Source of the DNA: Ulota crispa | Lineage: Eukaryota > Streptophyta > Bryopsida > Orthotrichales > Orthotrichaceae | Reading direction: 5' to 3' | Assembly (NCBI GenBank): GCA_963920765.1 | Contig: OY987244.1 | Location: forward strand, 32,309,678-32,373,677 | DNA: 64,000 bases | Shown here: in pieces, positions 1 through 19,343 of the stretch | Position numbering within the stretch: the stretch's first letter is position 1 | How the letters are laid out: each line of letters opens with the position of its first letter | Notes under the pieces: model-generated | What the model saw: the letters and a program-made list of their open reading frames with translations, nothing else | What the model was told of the DNA's origin: nothing | Database searches by the model: none | Translations under genes and position numbers: made by a program

Positions 1-1671
1 AAAGCATATATGAAAAAATTTAACCAAAAAATATATTGGATTCATTTTTACAAAAGTTGTAAAGTGAAAGGTATTGATGAATGAAAGATATAACTACAAT
101 GCTAATAAGTTTTGGAAGAATTTGAAAATTGTTAATCCCAACGGTGAGAATGCTCTAACAAACAATTGGTAACTTTAATTTTCATTTTCATTTGAAAATT
201 TTCAAAATTGAGAGTAAAAAATAACTTTATATGTTTTTTCTACCCTCTTCCTACCTTCATTGCTTGCAAAAAGAAAACTCCTTTTAACTCTTACCTCATA
301 ATTTGGAATTGAGAGATTCAATTTTTTTTGAGTAGATATCAATCTATACAATTCTATAAATAAAAAAATAAAAAATTTAGAATATACTTTTTGCTATCTA
401 GTTTGACATTGAAATTGAAAAAACCTTCTAACTTTTGCATTACTTATCCAAATGACATGAAATTAAGTTTTACATGCAGAGTATGATGAGTAACATCCAT
501 CCTAAAAATTTCATGAAAAATTTCCAAATTATGAAGTCAATAAAGCCTGCCCGAGATCTCATGAAGCCCAAAGTGGGTTCCTTGGTCTTTTAGGGGTTAA
601 CCCTTGGTGTTGTATGGAACTAGTTATGTTTGTTGCAAATTCAGTTAATAAACTCAACCAAATTTTGTAACTAAAAAATGTAATCTGTGGGTATAGTGAA
701 TTTATAAATTGAGATGTAGCATTTTTGTATTTTGTTACAATCTTTCACTAGTCCACAATTTCCTTGAACATAGTTCTAAAATCACTTGTAGTTTATATTA
801 GGTAGTTGCAAAAATGTTTGTATTAGTAAAAGACAATGTGGATAAATTTATGAAGTTTATATGAACATTTTTTATAACAACTATCAATCCTTTGGTATTA
901 TTAGTTGTGTTACTAATACACTATGGTGGACTATGGTGGACATGATTGTAGTTTATTGTGAATGTGATAAAGATAGTCATTGACATGTGCCTTTAATTAA
1001 TAGTGGAAATAAAAATAATGAACTTCCTTTGATTAATGCAATGTAGTTGATTCCCTCTAAAATGAAAGACACAAATGACAATCAAGTAGCTTAATACTCT
1101 TTACTAAGATTTACCGAAAACATTTCTATAAAAAAATCATTTATTATTACTTTTTGTTTGTAAGAAATCCTATATACTGGATATACAATATACCTAAAAT
1201 TTAAGTCAATTTGTAGCTCATACCATTGAAATAAAAAGGGAAAATGCAATTTAGCTATATAGCAATACTTGTATTCTAGTGTGATTATTAGTAATGCACA
1301 TTTGATAAGTTTGTTTTATCATGAATTTTTTTTGAAGCATTAATTCCTTAACAACCAATACTGAAACACATTGCATAATTGAAACAACTTCATTGAGGAG
1401 TACTTTGGACACCTAAAAGGCATTGAAGGTTTAGATATTAGTTTGGATTTATTTTTTTGTGTTTTGAATTTTAGGCTAAGTCAAGATGAGATAAACGTGG
1501 TCAAAATTTTATTATGTAGGATAAAACAAAAAACAACTTAATAGCTTGTAACTTTTATGAATTTGGCATCATAGAAAAAAAGGTGACAATTTGGTCATTC
1601 AATTCATATATATGTATGCCATAAATACGACTTATATACAAATGTATGTAATGTATGTGAGTTTCAAAGAA
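1..1671. other. AT-rich intergenic DNA, no gene seen
   Basis: No coding frame, RNA gene or complete element recognised. The segment near 540-605 ending 'ggtcttttaggggttaaccc' is an A-type right terminus with TTAA, so an A-type remnant extends to the left. Confidence 0.5.
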
Positions 1672-1924
1672 AGTTACCTTGTGACTCAGTGCATGGCTAT
1701 TTGAAGGTACATGCAACTCTTTAAGTGATATTTGGATTTCACATGGTTTATGACGCAAACATTGCTAGTTTCTTTTTTCATTGCTTTGTTTTTGCTATCA
1801 CTCCCTTTAAAATTTGTTTATTGTGGTAATTATTGTTGAAAATTACTAAAGTATCAATGAGTTTTCATATAGTGGAAAACAAGAAATTAGTGTGGGACAA
1901 CCTAAAGGGCAATATGTAGTCTAG
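1672..1924 (+). repeat. Family E repeat, degraded copy
   Basis: Carries the central and right portions of family E ('acatgcaactctttaa', 'tggatttcacatggtttatg', 'ttagtgtgggacaacctaaa'). The left terminus is lost. It lies in direct orientation just before the next copy. Confidence 0.6.
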
Positions 1925-1953
1925 TTACTTTACTAGTCACTACAAAGGGACAT

Positions 1954-2252
1954 GTACATTGAATATTGCATTTAGGTTGCCTTGGCAATTGGGTTGCCTT
2001 ATCGAGGAAAATTATCTCATGACTCATCACTTGGCCACTTTGGAGTGCATGCAACTCTCTAAAAACTTGAATTTCACATGGTTTATGACTTGAAAGCCGC
2101 TAGTTTATTGTTCCAGAGTTTTGTTGCTGCTGTTGCTGGTTTTTTAAAAATTGTTTATTGCAGCAGATTAATGTAGCAGTAGTAAATACTTAAAAAGTGT
2201 CAAAGGTCGAGAAAATGGTGTGGGGGCAACCTAAAAGCAGTATTCGGTGTAG
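1954..2252 (+). repeat. Family E repeat, short copy
   Basis: Begins TACATTGAATATTGCATTTA, continues with GGTTGCC, then 'gactcatcacttggccact' and 'catgcaactct', and ends GCAACCTAAAAGCAGTATTC. The ends are inverted relatives. It includes the undisturbed TTAA (2144-2147) used as an empty site for the insertion at 44588. Confidence 0.75.
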
Positions 2253-2439
2253 AGAAGTGGGTTCTGAAGATAGGTACGTTTGGGAATGGACTACGATTTT
2301 GTTTTGTTTGGCAGGGAACCTTGCTGTAGTAATGACAGGTGGATGGGGTTGAGATGAGTTGTTGGTGAAATGCTTTGGATGGGGCTGCTTTGGAAGGGAA
2401 GTCATGGGGTAACTTAGAAGTCAGTTCCGCACGTAAGGT

Positions 2440-3038
2440 ACTAGTAAGTGGCTCCAGTGACTAGTGACGTGAGTGACACAGTGAGAGTCCTGTGACAACG
2501 CGCACCAGCGCGAGCTCGCTCGCGAGCAGCGAGACGACGATCACGTCAGGTACGCACGGATGCATGCCGTGATGCACTTCCTTCCATGCCACAGTAGTAG
2601 CTCCACTTCCATGACTTCCATCTGATCTGCCTGCGCCACTCCGCATCTGGCTCCGGGCGCAGCTCCTCGTCGGCGGTCTGCGACATTAAACTTGCCTCTA
2701 TGTCACGCCATTAATAGATAACTTACCAGCCTACCCGTCACCTGCTTCCCCATGGCCCGCGGCCATGCACTCACTGCGACGCCCACCTTGCCTACCCACC
2801 TCGCCCTTCACACATGCCCCCGCCCCCCAAGCAATCCACCCACTCCGCTTCCTCGGGGCGCCAGCTAGAGCCCTGGCGTGTCTGAGATCTAAGCTTACCT
2901 CGCTCTAGGTCCTCCACCACCACGTCCTCTGCTGCTCGCGCCATCTGCATTGCCATTCACCTCCAGGGTCGGTGCGTCCCTTTCCCCCGTTTGCATCCCC
3001 TCATTCCCATGCGGGAGGGGTGAAATCGAGGCGTGACA
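2440..3038 (+). promoter_or_regulatory. GC-rich 5' flank and leader of the carboxypeptidase gene, with a 4-codon uORF
   Basis: Base composition changes sharply from AT-rich repeat DNA to a GC- and CG-rich stretch ending at the start codon, as expected for a gene's proximal promoter and 5' UTR. I see no convincing TATA box. An upstream ATG at 3009 opens a four-codon frame that stops at 3023, only 15 bases before the main ATG; it matters only if it lies in the transcript. Confidence 0.45.
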
Positions 3039-9567
<6,529 letters not shown>

Positions 9568-9645
9568 AGGCCTTCAGCTGCTGAACTCATGCCTGGACCG
9601 GGGTATGCCTGAAAACTATTTTTTTGAGGTGTTGTGAGAGCTCTC

Positions 9646-9651
9646 AATAAA
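9646..9651 (+). terminator. Canonical AATAAA polyadenylation signal of the carboxypeptidase gene
   Basis: AATAAA followed by a run of A lies 79 bases after the TGA stop, a usual distance for a plant 3' UTR. The true cleavage site is not visible from sequence. Confidence 0.55.
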
Positions 9652-9659
9652 AAAAAGAT

Positions 9660-10536
9660 TTGGATCCAGTCCAGTGCGATTCATGATTCAACTGCCGTGG
9701 CTACGTGGGTTGTTGCTGAAGCTTCTTAGTTTGCTACTGAGAATTGGTAGTTGAAATGAAGTTGTAGCTTCTTCAGTAACCTCAGTTTGATTCAGGTTAT
9801 GGGAATTAGGATGAGCTCTGCTTACATGGACCATTTTCATGGGGGGAGCCTCTTAAGCTGTTGGAGATGAAAAAGAAATATTGCCGTGTTCGAAATGGAA
9901 CATTGGTTTTGGAATGTTAGTTTAGCTTTTTCTAATTTTTTCCTTTTTGTTTTCTCCCCGCCTTCCCCTAACGAAACAAGAGAGATCACTGGTGGTTTTT
10001 GCTACCGATTGATGGCCCTTTTTTCTTTTACTGGAGTGGGTGTATTTGAGCTTTTAATGAGCAGCAATTGATTTGGGTTTGGATTGTGCTTTGTTTAACG
10101 ACGATAACATTTTTTTCAACACACGAGTATTTTTTTGATTGGTTTTGAGGAAGAAGGTTTATCACATTAACGTGTTTTCATTGTGAGTTCTGGTGAGTCG
10201 GGAAGCATGCCTTATGGGCAAGACAATTTTGAAAGTGTGTATGCAAATTTCAGAATTTCTTCGAAATTTGACCAATTGTCCCTTGTTTTCTGACCTCGGA
10301 ATTTCTTATGTAACTGATTTTGATTACTTGTTGACACATGGGTTTTCTGTAATGTTTGTTCTAAAGAAACGAAGATGTATTTGTAAACCCATGAGTGCTG
10401 GATTGTGATGCATTCAGGTATGATTGAATACCATCTGTATTTGTATAGTGTGGCATTTTCCTAGTGTCAGCTAGTTAATATTCTCTGCTGAGGAGCGGCT
10501 TCTACATGCGGCTTTCGTCTAAGAACGGCTTCATAC
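9660..10536 (+). other. Downstream flank of the carboxypeptidase gene
   Basis: Moderate GC, no repeats recognised and no convincing open frame. The first part may belong to a longer 3' UTR. Confidence 0.4.
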
Positions 10537-10538
10537 TA

Positions 10539-11535
10539 AGGTAGGACCATCCATTTCCCAATCATTTAAGCTTGTGGAGGACAGCACGTTAGAACAACAA
10601 TGCGGCAAGTTTTTTTCAGTGGCTTTGTGGCACAAAAACTTTTCAGAAGTTTTCACGCGAAACTAAGTTCTATACAAATCTTGGAGTTCATAAAGTGTTA
10701 GGAACCCATGGACAATCACTACACTAAATATTGTATTTAGGTTGCCTTATCCCAGTAAGTTACCTCATGACTCATCACTTGGCCACTTGGGGGCACATGC
10801 AACTCACTAATTAGGGGGCTTCAAACTTAAACTTTTTCAAGTGACTCACGTCACAATTCACCTCTGTGAATTCACTAGTGCATCGTGACGTGACTCACCT
10901 TTGGACTTCACTCCTAACATGATTCACGTGCGGAGTGAACTTCAGAAATTCACTTTTGTGGCTTCTCGAGGCTCATGTACTTGCGTCAAACCCCAAAATT
11001 TCTTTTGCAAAAACTTCTGCAAACTCATAAGTGCCTCAGACTTTGCGCGTGCAAGGCAACGAAAACAATTCACTAGTGAGCGGAGATCTTGTGAGGTGAG
11101 AAGTTTGAAGGCTAGATTTCATGTTTGAAGCCCCTGATATTTTAGATTTCACATGGTTTGTGACTTGGAAGCCACTAGTTTGTCCTTTTGTTGCTTCATT
11201 GTTGTTGATAGGCTATCTAAAAATGGTTTGTTGTAGTTATTTTTGACGAAAGATATTGTAGCAGTTATAAACTTTTATATAGTGTGAAATGTCAAGAAAT
11301 TAGTGTGAGGCAACCTAAACGCAATATTCAGTGTAGACTCTCCTAATCCTAATCTTAGCTAAACCACTTGCTCACTACTTCCTACTTTCTTTTGGAATAC
11401 ATGTCATGACCTCATTAGTCTTAATCTTGGAAGGGGGAAAAATACACATTCCAAGGCTTGAATATAGGATGGTTGAAAATAGCCTACCTTACAAGTTGGA
11501 TTTGGATCCCTGGTTGGGAATGGGTGGTCCTACCT
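10539..11535. mobile_element. TA-type element (AGGTAGGACCATCC ends) carrying a family E insertion
   Basis: Left end AGGTAGGACCATCCATTTCC and right end its near complement (GGGAATGGGTGGTCCTACCT), between TA at 10537-10538 and 11536-11537. A 618-bp family E repeat occupies 10719-11336, leaving about 380 bp. The right TA is followed at once by another AGGTAGGAGGCTC end. Confidence 0.75.
10719..11336 (+). repeat. Family E repeat, 618-bp copy inside a TA-type element
   Basis: Ends CTACACTAAATATTGTATTT and complement of CTACACTGAATATTGCGTTT, the clearest TIRs of the family. Central blocks match 1954-2252. Flanks show no convincing target duplication. Confidence 0.75.
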
Positions 11536-12294
11536 TAAGGTAGGAGGCTCATGAATTGACCATCTAAGGAAAAGACAATATTTGTAAAAAATTCAAGGCA
11601 GCTTAGCAATTTGGAAATATTTTGGAAGAAAGTCAAAGAAGAAGTGATTCTACGGCCCATTTAAATTGAAATTAAGTAACCAATTATGTTTTAGCCAATC
11701 ACATAGAACCAGTTTTCTAAAAAAATGATTCCCCCTATTATTTGTGGAGATTGTGGTGATGATTTCTAAAAGCAAATGTTTCAACAATAATCTGACAGAG
11801 ATATATAAGTTTTTCAACATTTAAACATATGGATAATCTTAATATTAACTTGTAACATCTTGATTTATGCAAACTTCACAAAATTTACAAAACATGTATT
11901 TGATAGCATGTTTGTGTTTATCCAATAGCCATAGCTGTTTAAAGCTTAAAAAGCTAAGCTTGCTTTCTTTCACTGCTTTTTGTGCAATGTAAAATAGCAT
12001 TCAAATGGGGCCGTATTGCTTTAATGTTTAGAAAGAAGGTTGCCAACATGGTTGTCTCTAGAGTTGGTTGCTATCCATGAGGGATTGAGGTTACCTAACC
12101 TTTAAAGCAAACTGACCTTAGGATTTAAGAACTTTTTGGCAATTGAAATACGTGTGTGTGCAAAGTTTTGTTGATGGCTTCGTACAACAACATTTTGCCT
12201 AATTGCTTCAAAAACCACCTAAGTTGACCAGTCATATGATGGATACTTGAGGTTTGCTTGGTGACCTATTGACTCTAACAACCCATTCTTTGTT

Positions 12295-12606
12295 GGGAAA
12301 ATTTCATGGATACTCCTGAAGTTTGCCATATTTTCACAGATATCCCTCCTTTTTTGGGAATGTCACAAATATCCTTGGACCAAAAAATTTAGTTGTTTGT
12401 TTTGTTGTGCATGTCACTTCCTTTTCCCTTTATGTGCACATCACTTTTTTCTTATTATGTGTGCATTCAAAGGAAGAAGGGAAGTGACATGCACAACAGA
12501 ACAAACACCTAAATTTTTTGGTCCAAAGGTATATGTGAAATTTGTGAAAAAACAAGGGTATCTATCAAAATATGGCAAACTTCAAGGGTATCCATGAAAT
12601 TTTCCC
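12295..12606. mobile_element. Mutator-like foldback with perfect 9-bp TSD
   Basis: The arms start GGGAAAATTTCATGGATAC and pair along most of the 312 bp. TTCTTTGTT flanks both sides exactly (12286-12294, 12607-12615). A related copy without a visible TSD lies at 56960-57288. Confidence 0.87.
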
Positions 12607-13414
12607 TTCTTTGTTATGTCAAAATTTGGTTTAGATGCTAATTAGGCAATTCTAAATACACAATCCACTAAGGCAAACATGTTCTCCCTTAATATTATTG
12701 TATTGTTCAATATTTTGTAGTTGTTTGGAATTGGGTTTTCAAGGAAGAAAGATAAGCCAAGGCAATACATGTGACAAATTTTATAGTTATTTTAAACTAA
12801 AAGAGCTATTGAGACCAATGCAAAGGATCACTTCTTATCCATTGATTTTACCTATAACATTCTTCATACATATATGAACAAGCAGGTGCTCTATTAGAGG
12901 CTTTGTCCTTGTACCAATGGCTTGCATTTCAAATAAGATACTTACTCAAACATTCTCCAAACTTCCTTAGGTAGCTTCTATTGGTGCAAAGCCTCCTCCC
13001 TTGCGGTGTATAGGCAGTAAGTAAGAAACCCTGCCACCATTGCTGAAGGCCAAGCTACATTGGGCTCAAAAACTAACAGACTGTTGCAATAAAAACAGGT
13101 AATCGCAATAAGATATTTTTACAGGAAACAGCTTGGAGTCTTGGACTAGTAATTCACCTTCGGATCTTTAAACTCATATTCTTATTCCAAACAGAAGTCA
13201 ATCATGTTCATCAAACATAAGATAAGGTAGACAGACCCATACCCGAGCGTTTAAGGGTTTGGGTACCGCAAGGTCTCAAAAAATTCAGAAAAAAATCTGT
13301 AGGATTAGCCTTTCAACAAGATATTATGGAATGTTATTTTTGTCAAAAAAAGTATTGTAGAATATTTTATATTAAAGGGAAAAGTTGTAGCTCATAGAAT
13401 CTTAAAAGCAACAA

Positions 13415-14619
13415 ACGCGATATTTGTTAAATCGGGAAAAAGAGTACATTTTGAGACTTTTGAAGATTTTAGGTGATCACCTAAAACTGAGCTTGCGGTG
13501 ATTTTTTGGTACACATGCCCTCACCTGAGAGGAGGAATTTGCAAGGGAAAGAATCTTAGTGGCTCAAATGGAATCTGATACCTTCGAATTTGGTTTAACG
13601 CCTAAAGGACCAAGCTATTTTTTCTGTGAAAAACACATAAAACTGCCACTTTTGGGGAAGCAAGTACAATGGTAAGAAAAAAAAGATTTTTCAAAAATTC
13701 AACCGTAAGATCTTACAGTAAACTACAAGAGGTACACATGGTGAAAAGATCAGCTCAATCTACTCAAAAATGAATGAGATATTTACATCTGAATTGCAAA
13801 AATGAGTTTTTTTTTGCTGCTGCCCAAAAAATTTAGAAGGCTTTGACCACTCTCAGATCAAAAAAATTACTCTACACAAAGTTGAGGTTTATTTTTCCCA
13901 TGTAGGAGACCAAGTTAGGTATGTGTAGGAGAATTTTCAAATCAATTGGAACTATACAACACATGGGAAAAAATAGTAAGTAAAAAGAAGATGAGAATGA
14001 GTCAAAACACTAAATTGTTAAGAATTTAATTATAAAAATGAAAAATGAAAATCTCAATGGTTATAATATTGTGATAAACAATCTACATCCTATGGTTTTG
14101 TTTTTTTTTCAAAATATTGAAAATTGAGTAAAATAAAGGACTTCAAAGTTTGTTTTAGAGTAGAGAATCTAGAACTGCCCGCAAACAAAATCTCCTCACA
14201 ACTTTCATCTCATCTATAAGAATTGAATGATTCAAAGCTCCCCACATCTATGTAAGTCTAAAGAACCTATTTCAGATTTTTATTTGAAAAAAATGAAATT
14301 TTTAAAGGAGTTTTTGGCTGCCCCTCGAATCCCATTTTTCATAAATTCATGCATATATAACTTTTTCATCAAATGTCGGAATGAAGAAAAAATTTGATGC
14401 CCACATAGATCTTTGAATTCCCCACCTTCAATAAAAGTTTTAGAAAATCACAAAAAGTAGATTAGCCATAGGTACATGCCCGAAATCCCATTTGTCCCCC
14501 AAGGGGACTTTGGTCCTTTAGGGGTTAAGGTAACAGTTTGGGTTTAAGGTAACAGTTTGGGTTTAAGGTGGAGTACAAAATGGTACCTCTGTTTTTCCCA
14601 ATTTAATGAATATCGCGTT
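13415..14619. mobile_element. B-type MITE interrupted by an A-type element, 4-bp TSD AACA
   Basis: The outer ends are AACGCGATATTTG and its near complement ATATCGCGTT, flanked by AACA at 13411-13414 and 14620-14623. An A-type element (13599-14524) plus one TTAA copy is inserted; without them the B element is about 275 bp. Next to the insertion point a 19-bp unit starting GGTAACAGTTTGGG is repeated twice (14529-14566), where other copies have it once. Confidence 0.85.
13599..14524 (+). mobile_element. A-type TTAA element (926 bp) inserted in a B-type MITE
   Basis: The left end is CGCCTAAAGGACCAAG and the right end is the complement of CCCCTAAAGGACCAAAG. TTAA lies at 13595-13598 and 14525-14528. 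The undisturbed B copy at 46100 has a single TTAA at the same point (within 'ggtttaaggtaa' near 46281). TTAA duplication plus CCC-initial TIRs is the piggyBac pattern; family assignment is inference, since no transposase is present. Confidence 0.88.
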
Positions 14620-15417
14620 AACATTCTTGACAGTCCCAATCCCAACTTTCCCTGGAAACTAACTTAACAATTAACATGTGACAAAATTTACTTGTGCAAG
14701 TAGTGTTCACTTACTACACTCTGGGTTCAAGAGTGTATGGTGAACACCTCAAATATAGGGTGCAAAATTGAGAGCCGCTCAGGAATGGGTATGTCTACTT
14801 TAGTGCAATTGTGCAACTGAAAAATCATGCAAAAGTTAGTAGAACAAAGTGCTGCAAACATTGTGCGACAGTGTCCAAATAATACATGAAATCTACCTTG
14901 GACAGGTTCACTTGCCAGTCAGGCTTAATGTGGCCATGGCAAGAAAAGTTACTTAGGTTCATGTTATGTAACTTTGGAAAGATGACCGTAGTAGTACGCA
15001 GCCTTCACTGTTGGAAACCCACAAGAGATGCCCACATTGATTAATTGATGAAAGCTTCTTGTCTCTTGTACTTGGATCAGTGCCTCTGTCATCACCGCTG
15101 CTCTTCCTCTTCCAGCCAAATATTGCAGTGTCAAGGGTGATTTTTTTAGAAAGATTGAGGTGATTCACAAGTTGGTGTACCCGTATGTAGTGTCCCACAA
15201 GTACTTACAAAATTATGAAGATGTGAGCAGCACGTCTACAGCTGGACATTTAAGATATTCAACCAAATGAGCAGATATACAGTATTACATTTGGGAAGCA
15301 GGACTTACCCAAAATGTAAATATGTTTATGATTGGGATCCTGTTAGGTTGTAGGTAGGGCCACAATAGAGCTTGGCCATCCATCAGCATTATGGACTGCC
15401 GGGACTGTTGTTATTGT

Positions 15418-15690
15418 AACGCCGTATTCGTTAATTTGGGAAGAAACGGCCATTTTTGGAATAAACTAGGTTTAAGGTTTAGACGTTAGACCAAGCTTTA
15501 GGTTTCAGCATCATTTTTTGGTGCTCGTGTCCTCACCTGAGAGGAGGAATTTGCAAGGGACAAAATCTTAGTGGCTCATATTGAATCTGATATCTTCAAT
15601 CTGGCATTTAAATGGTTTAGAGAGAAATGTTGGGTTTAAGGTGCAGTACAACTTGGGAATCTGGTTTTCCAATTTAATAAATATGGCATT
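15418..15690. mobile_element. B-type MITE, 4-bp TSD TTGT
   Basis: A 273-bp copy with ends AACGCCGTATTCGTTAA and AAATATGGCATT, flanked by TTGT at 15414-15417 and 15691-15694. The interior has the 'cctcacctgagaggaggaat' block common to the family. Confidence 0.82.
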
Positions 15691-15694
15691 TTGT

Positions 15695-18600
15695 GCTCAC
15701 TCTCAAAACTGGTCCTCACCCTCGACTTGGGAATGCTAAATAGCGGGTTCCATGAGCCATGAGCTTGGATTTTTTTGTTAAAATATTAAATTTCACTTAT
15801 AAATGTGTACATAAGACCTTATAATTGTGCATTATAAATGTATATCTCTTGAAAACTTGCTGTTTTTTTAAAAAAGCATTGATTTTGAGCTCAAAATTAG
15901 TTCCTATACACAAAATCTTGGTTTACTGCTCATGGGCTCATTGTTTTACACTCATAAAATAGCGTCGTCCATCACAAAATAGAGTCGTCCCCCTCTCAAG
16001 CTGAGCCCAAAAATCACCTGCATTTTAGATAACAGCAAAACTTAGTGTTCAAAATTTCTTTCCATGTTTGGATTTAAGATATCGACTTGCATTTGTTTGT
16101 TCTTTTTCTTGATGTGATTGTGTTTTGGAGTGCCCCTTGTTCCACATCCTTGGACGCATCGCTATGCAGAGTGAAAAAAAGAAGATGCATGAATTGGGTG
16201 GAGCTGATGTGCGAGGGTGAGGCAAATCCCCAGTCCGCTAGGCCAACCTTGATTGAGGGTCTAGAAAATCCATGGCTTGGGTCAATTTGATAAGGCATGG
16301 CTGGCAAAGTTCTTAGAGCATCTGCACCCTTGCACGCAATCCCTCACAAGTCAATCGTTTCCATCTACTTTTGGAAAACCCTCAAAATGCTTGTCCCCCA
16401 CCCTTGCTCTTTAAGTGTGCTCCACAAATAGTCATTTTGCCTCACAAATATTTACTTGACCAATTATTTAGTGGAGAAGTAGATAGAGCTCATTAAACTT
16501 AGAATGAATTGTGATTTCAAGGACCATTGCTTGACACGCTCAAGTTGAATGTCGAGAGAACATTTTGACGGACCTTGAGCATTTATCATCCAAATATTGC
16601 ACACAAAGGGCCCTGCTTGTGTGTGGATGGGGATGCTCGTAACCCCTCACTGCCTACGGTTTCTTGAAAAACACTAAAATGAGGACGTATTTTGTCTCCT
16701 AGATTGGTGAGAGGTTAACGTGAGATAGCACTTAAACCGTAATAGATTTTTTTATATTGGAGTTAGAGATTGGGAGATGAAACTAGAGTTATATTAATTT
16801 CATCAAAAGGGTGGACCCTACAGTCCTACACTACTCTATCCAAATCTACTAACTCAAGTCTTAGATCACAAATATGTATATATACCTCACTGCTCAATTC
16901 AATCTTGTGCGTAGACTACTTTGTCTACCTACACAACATTACATCAATCTAGTGTATGACCTAAACTCGTGTCAAATTTTCAGATTAATTAGTTAGGTTT
17001 CAAATCACATACATACGTACACACTTGTGGCGATATATTTATGCGCAATAAGCCAATAACCAAGACAATTGAGAGAAGACATCAATTCATTTCAAGCAAC
17101 ATATGATTGCCAACAAACACATTTAATAACTGACAAACACCAACAGCCGTTGGGTTTCATACACTTGTTAGCTTGGCATATTATCTAAATCTGGCTAGTC
17201 TTGTTCTCAACTTCACATGAGTTAGCGAAATACATTTCTTTACAGTTATCAATTTGCAAACCTTGCTCAATGAGGTAGGTTACTTGAATAAAAATTGTTG
17301 CTTGGACCCTTCAGACAGTAAGGCAGCTTGCACAAGAAATTTCTTGTATTCACCTTTACCTTTGTGAGTCTTTATCAGTACAATTCCAAAGAAGGCGGAC
17401 AATTGTTCCACCAAGCTTCAACCACACTGCATACCAGCAGTTATTTTAGCCCAGTCAATGATGCGTGAATTGCACAAAAATGAGTTCACTCCACGACATA
17501 CAAAAGCCATACAAGAGCCAAGGCATTAGACTGCATACATGTGATGCATTCATGCTTCCTGTTCATTCGACAACGACATCCTCGACAGTTCTCTTCTGAT
17601 TACTTAGTGGCTAAGGTAAGTACATACAATCCCAATCATGAACCTAATACCGTCACTATGAACACAAGGTATTTGTTTCAGAATTCAAATCTAGGTATGT
17701 GATAGATAGCTTAGATCCTGTGTGTTCTGTGATAAGCTATCTATGACGTGCCTAAATTTGAGTCGGAATTGGGTGTACCTACCTCACAGAAATTTCACCT
17801 ACACTGTCATGACACAAGGGTAAGTTTGGAAGCTAATCTACACATCATGACTGAAAGCACCTAGAATGACCTTCCAATAAAAGTAAGAGACCTGACATGA
17901 TACTCCCCTTTGACCCACAACACAAATGTCCAAACTTGAAATGAATTTCATATTGATAGCGCATGGAACCTGGATGCGCATTTTATTGTTTTCTAACCAA
18001 AAACTGGTGGCCATCATTATGGCTTGTTATGCATGCTATACCTTAATCTGTGCTGAGACACCATTGTCATATTTTTTTGAGAGTTATCGAACCTCTTAGA
18101 TTTGGGAGGTTATGCAATAAAGAGTACGAGTATAGCTGATGAGGACGATTGAATTGTCCTATATTTTATTATACAGCATGTGTCTATTGGTCTGTGTAAT
18201 ACTGGGGAAGGGTTAACTTAGCGCCTGGCATGTTAACCCTTTAGAGACCACCAAACCAGATTTTGGTTCAGCAGAGTGGTTTTTGGCGCATAGAGTAAAA
18301 TTGTTCAACAATTTGGAAATTGGTTTTGAAGAATGCTTATGATTACAAGAATTTTACATCCAACCAAATAAAAAACAATGGAATTGGGTATGTGAGTTCA
18401 TAAATAATGGTGTTTATATGGCATGACCTCAAAATACATATCCATATTTGGTCAAAGATGGATCAAAGCAACAACACAATACATCAAACATCCAAGAAGA
18501 ATGCCAAATTTCAATTATGCAATACTAAAAAATTTCAAATTACTCAAGAAATATGCTTGTATTGGTTTCTTATACGGTAGTAGTATAATTGTAGTATTTG

Positions 18601-19339
18601 AAAATCTATTGAAATGGTGCTATTGTTTCATCTTAAAATTTTGTTGTCCTACATTTAAGGCCAATTCTTTATTGTTTTCACCAAATGGATTTTCCATATT
18701 ATTTATCAAGTTTCTTGTAAAACTATTTTTGGGTAGCAAAGAAAGTGGGATTTTTGACCCTTTTTGTCCACTTAGCTACACCTTGTGGTTGCTATTTTTA
18801 TCCATTTTTTGTGAAACTAATCTTATTGGAAAGGTGGGAAACCCTACTTTTTACAAATATAAGGCTCTTCTCAAGCAAAGCTTGTATGAAGCAATTAGAT
18901 CCAAAACCACACAAGCATGAAAACTAGAGAATTCCTGCCTACAACTCACTTAATCATTATAATATTTCACTTCCAACCGTATATCTAATTGAGATTTTGA
19001 AGCTTTATAGTAAACAAGGTCTACTTCTCATTTATATGGTTGGATTATTGAAATTGGGTCCATATTTGATTCAAACACACATCCAAATTTACAACCAGTT
19101 TCTAATAGATTTTGTGAAAATGAGTGTGATATTTAAAGGGTTAAGAAGAATTTTGGAGCGGTACAATCCTGTGATGTACAAATGAAATGTACTATACTTC
19201 AAAAAAGCTTCTCAAAGAAAAAAATAATCAATTTAGTGTGACAAACTAAGGCTGATTCATCCTTCAGTTTCTCAATGTTTAGTATGTGCTGTCAATCATG
19301 GCTTTGATTGATGTTGTAGGGTAAGGTATTCCCGAGCGT
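15695..19339. other. Intergenic DNA, mostly unclassified
   Basis: No gene recognised. A weak Harbinger-like pair of ends (GAGCATCTGCACCC near 16317 and GGGGATGCTC near 16638) may mark an old element. TTAA followed by CCCTTTAGAGACC at 18233 resembles an A-type left end without a visible partner. The longest frame (18423-18920) shows no known domain. Confidence 0.4.
17677..17768. repeat. 92-nt hairpin with a short loop
   Basis: Two arms of about 39 bases pair with few mismatches around a loop of about 14 bases; the best-paired core contains ATAGATAGCTTA and its complement. Weaker pairing may extend outward. Either a small MITE remnant or a small-RNA precursor; no known microRNA was recognised. 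Confidence 0.45.
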
Positions 19340-19343
19340 TTAA

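Noticed and set aside
18423-18920. 165-residue + strand open frame
   Set aside because: Low-complexity, Phe/Leu/Lys-rich translation of AT-rich DNA with no known motif; a shifted second frame overlaps it.
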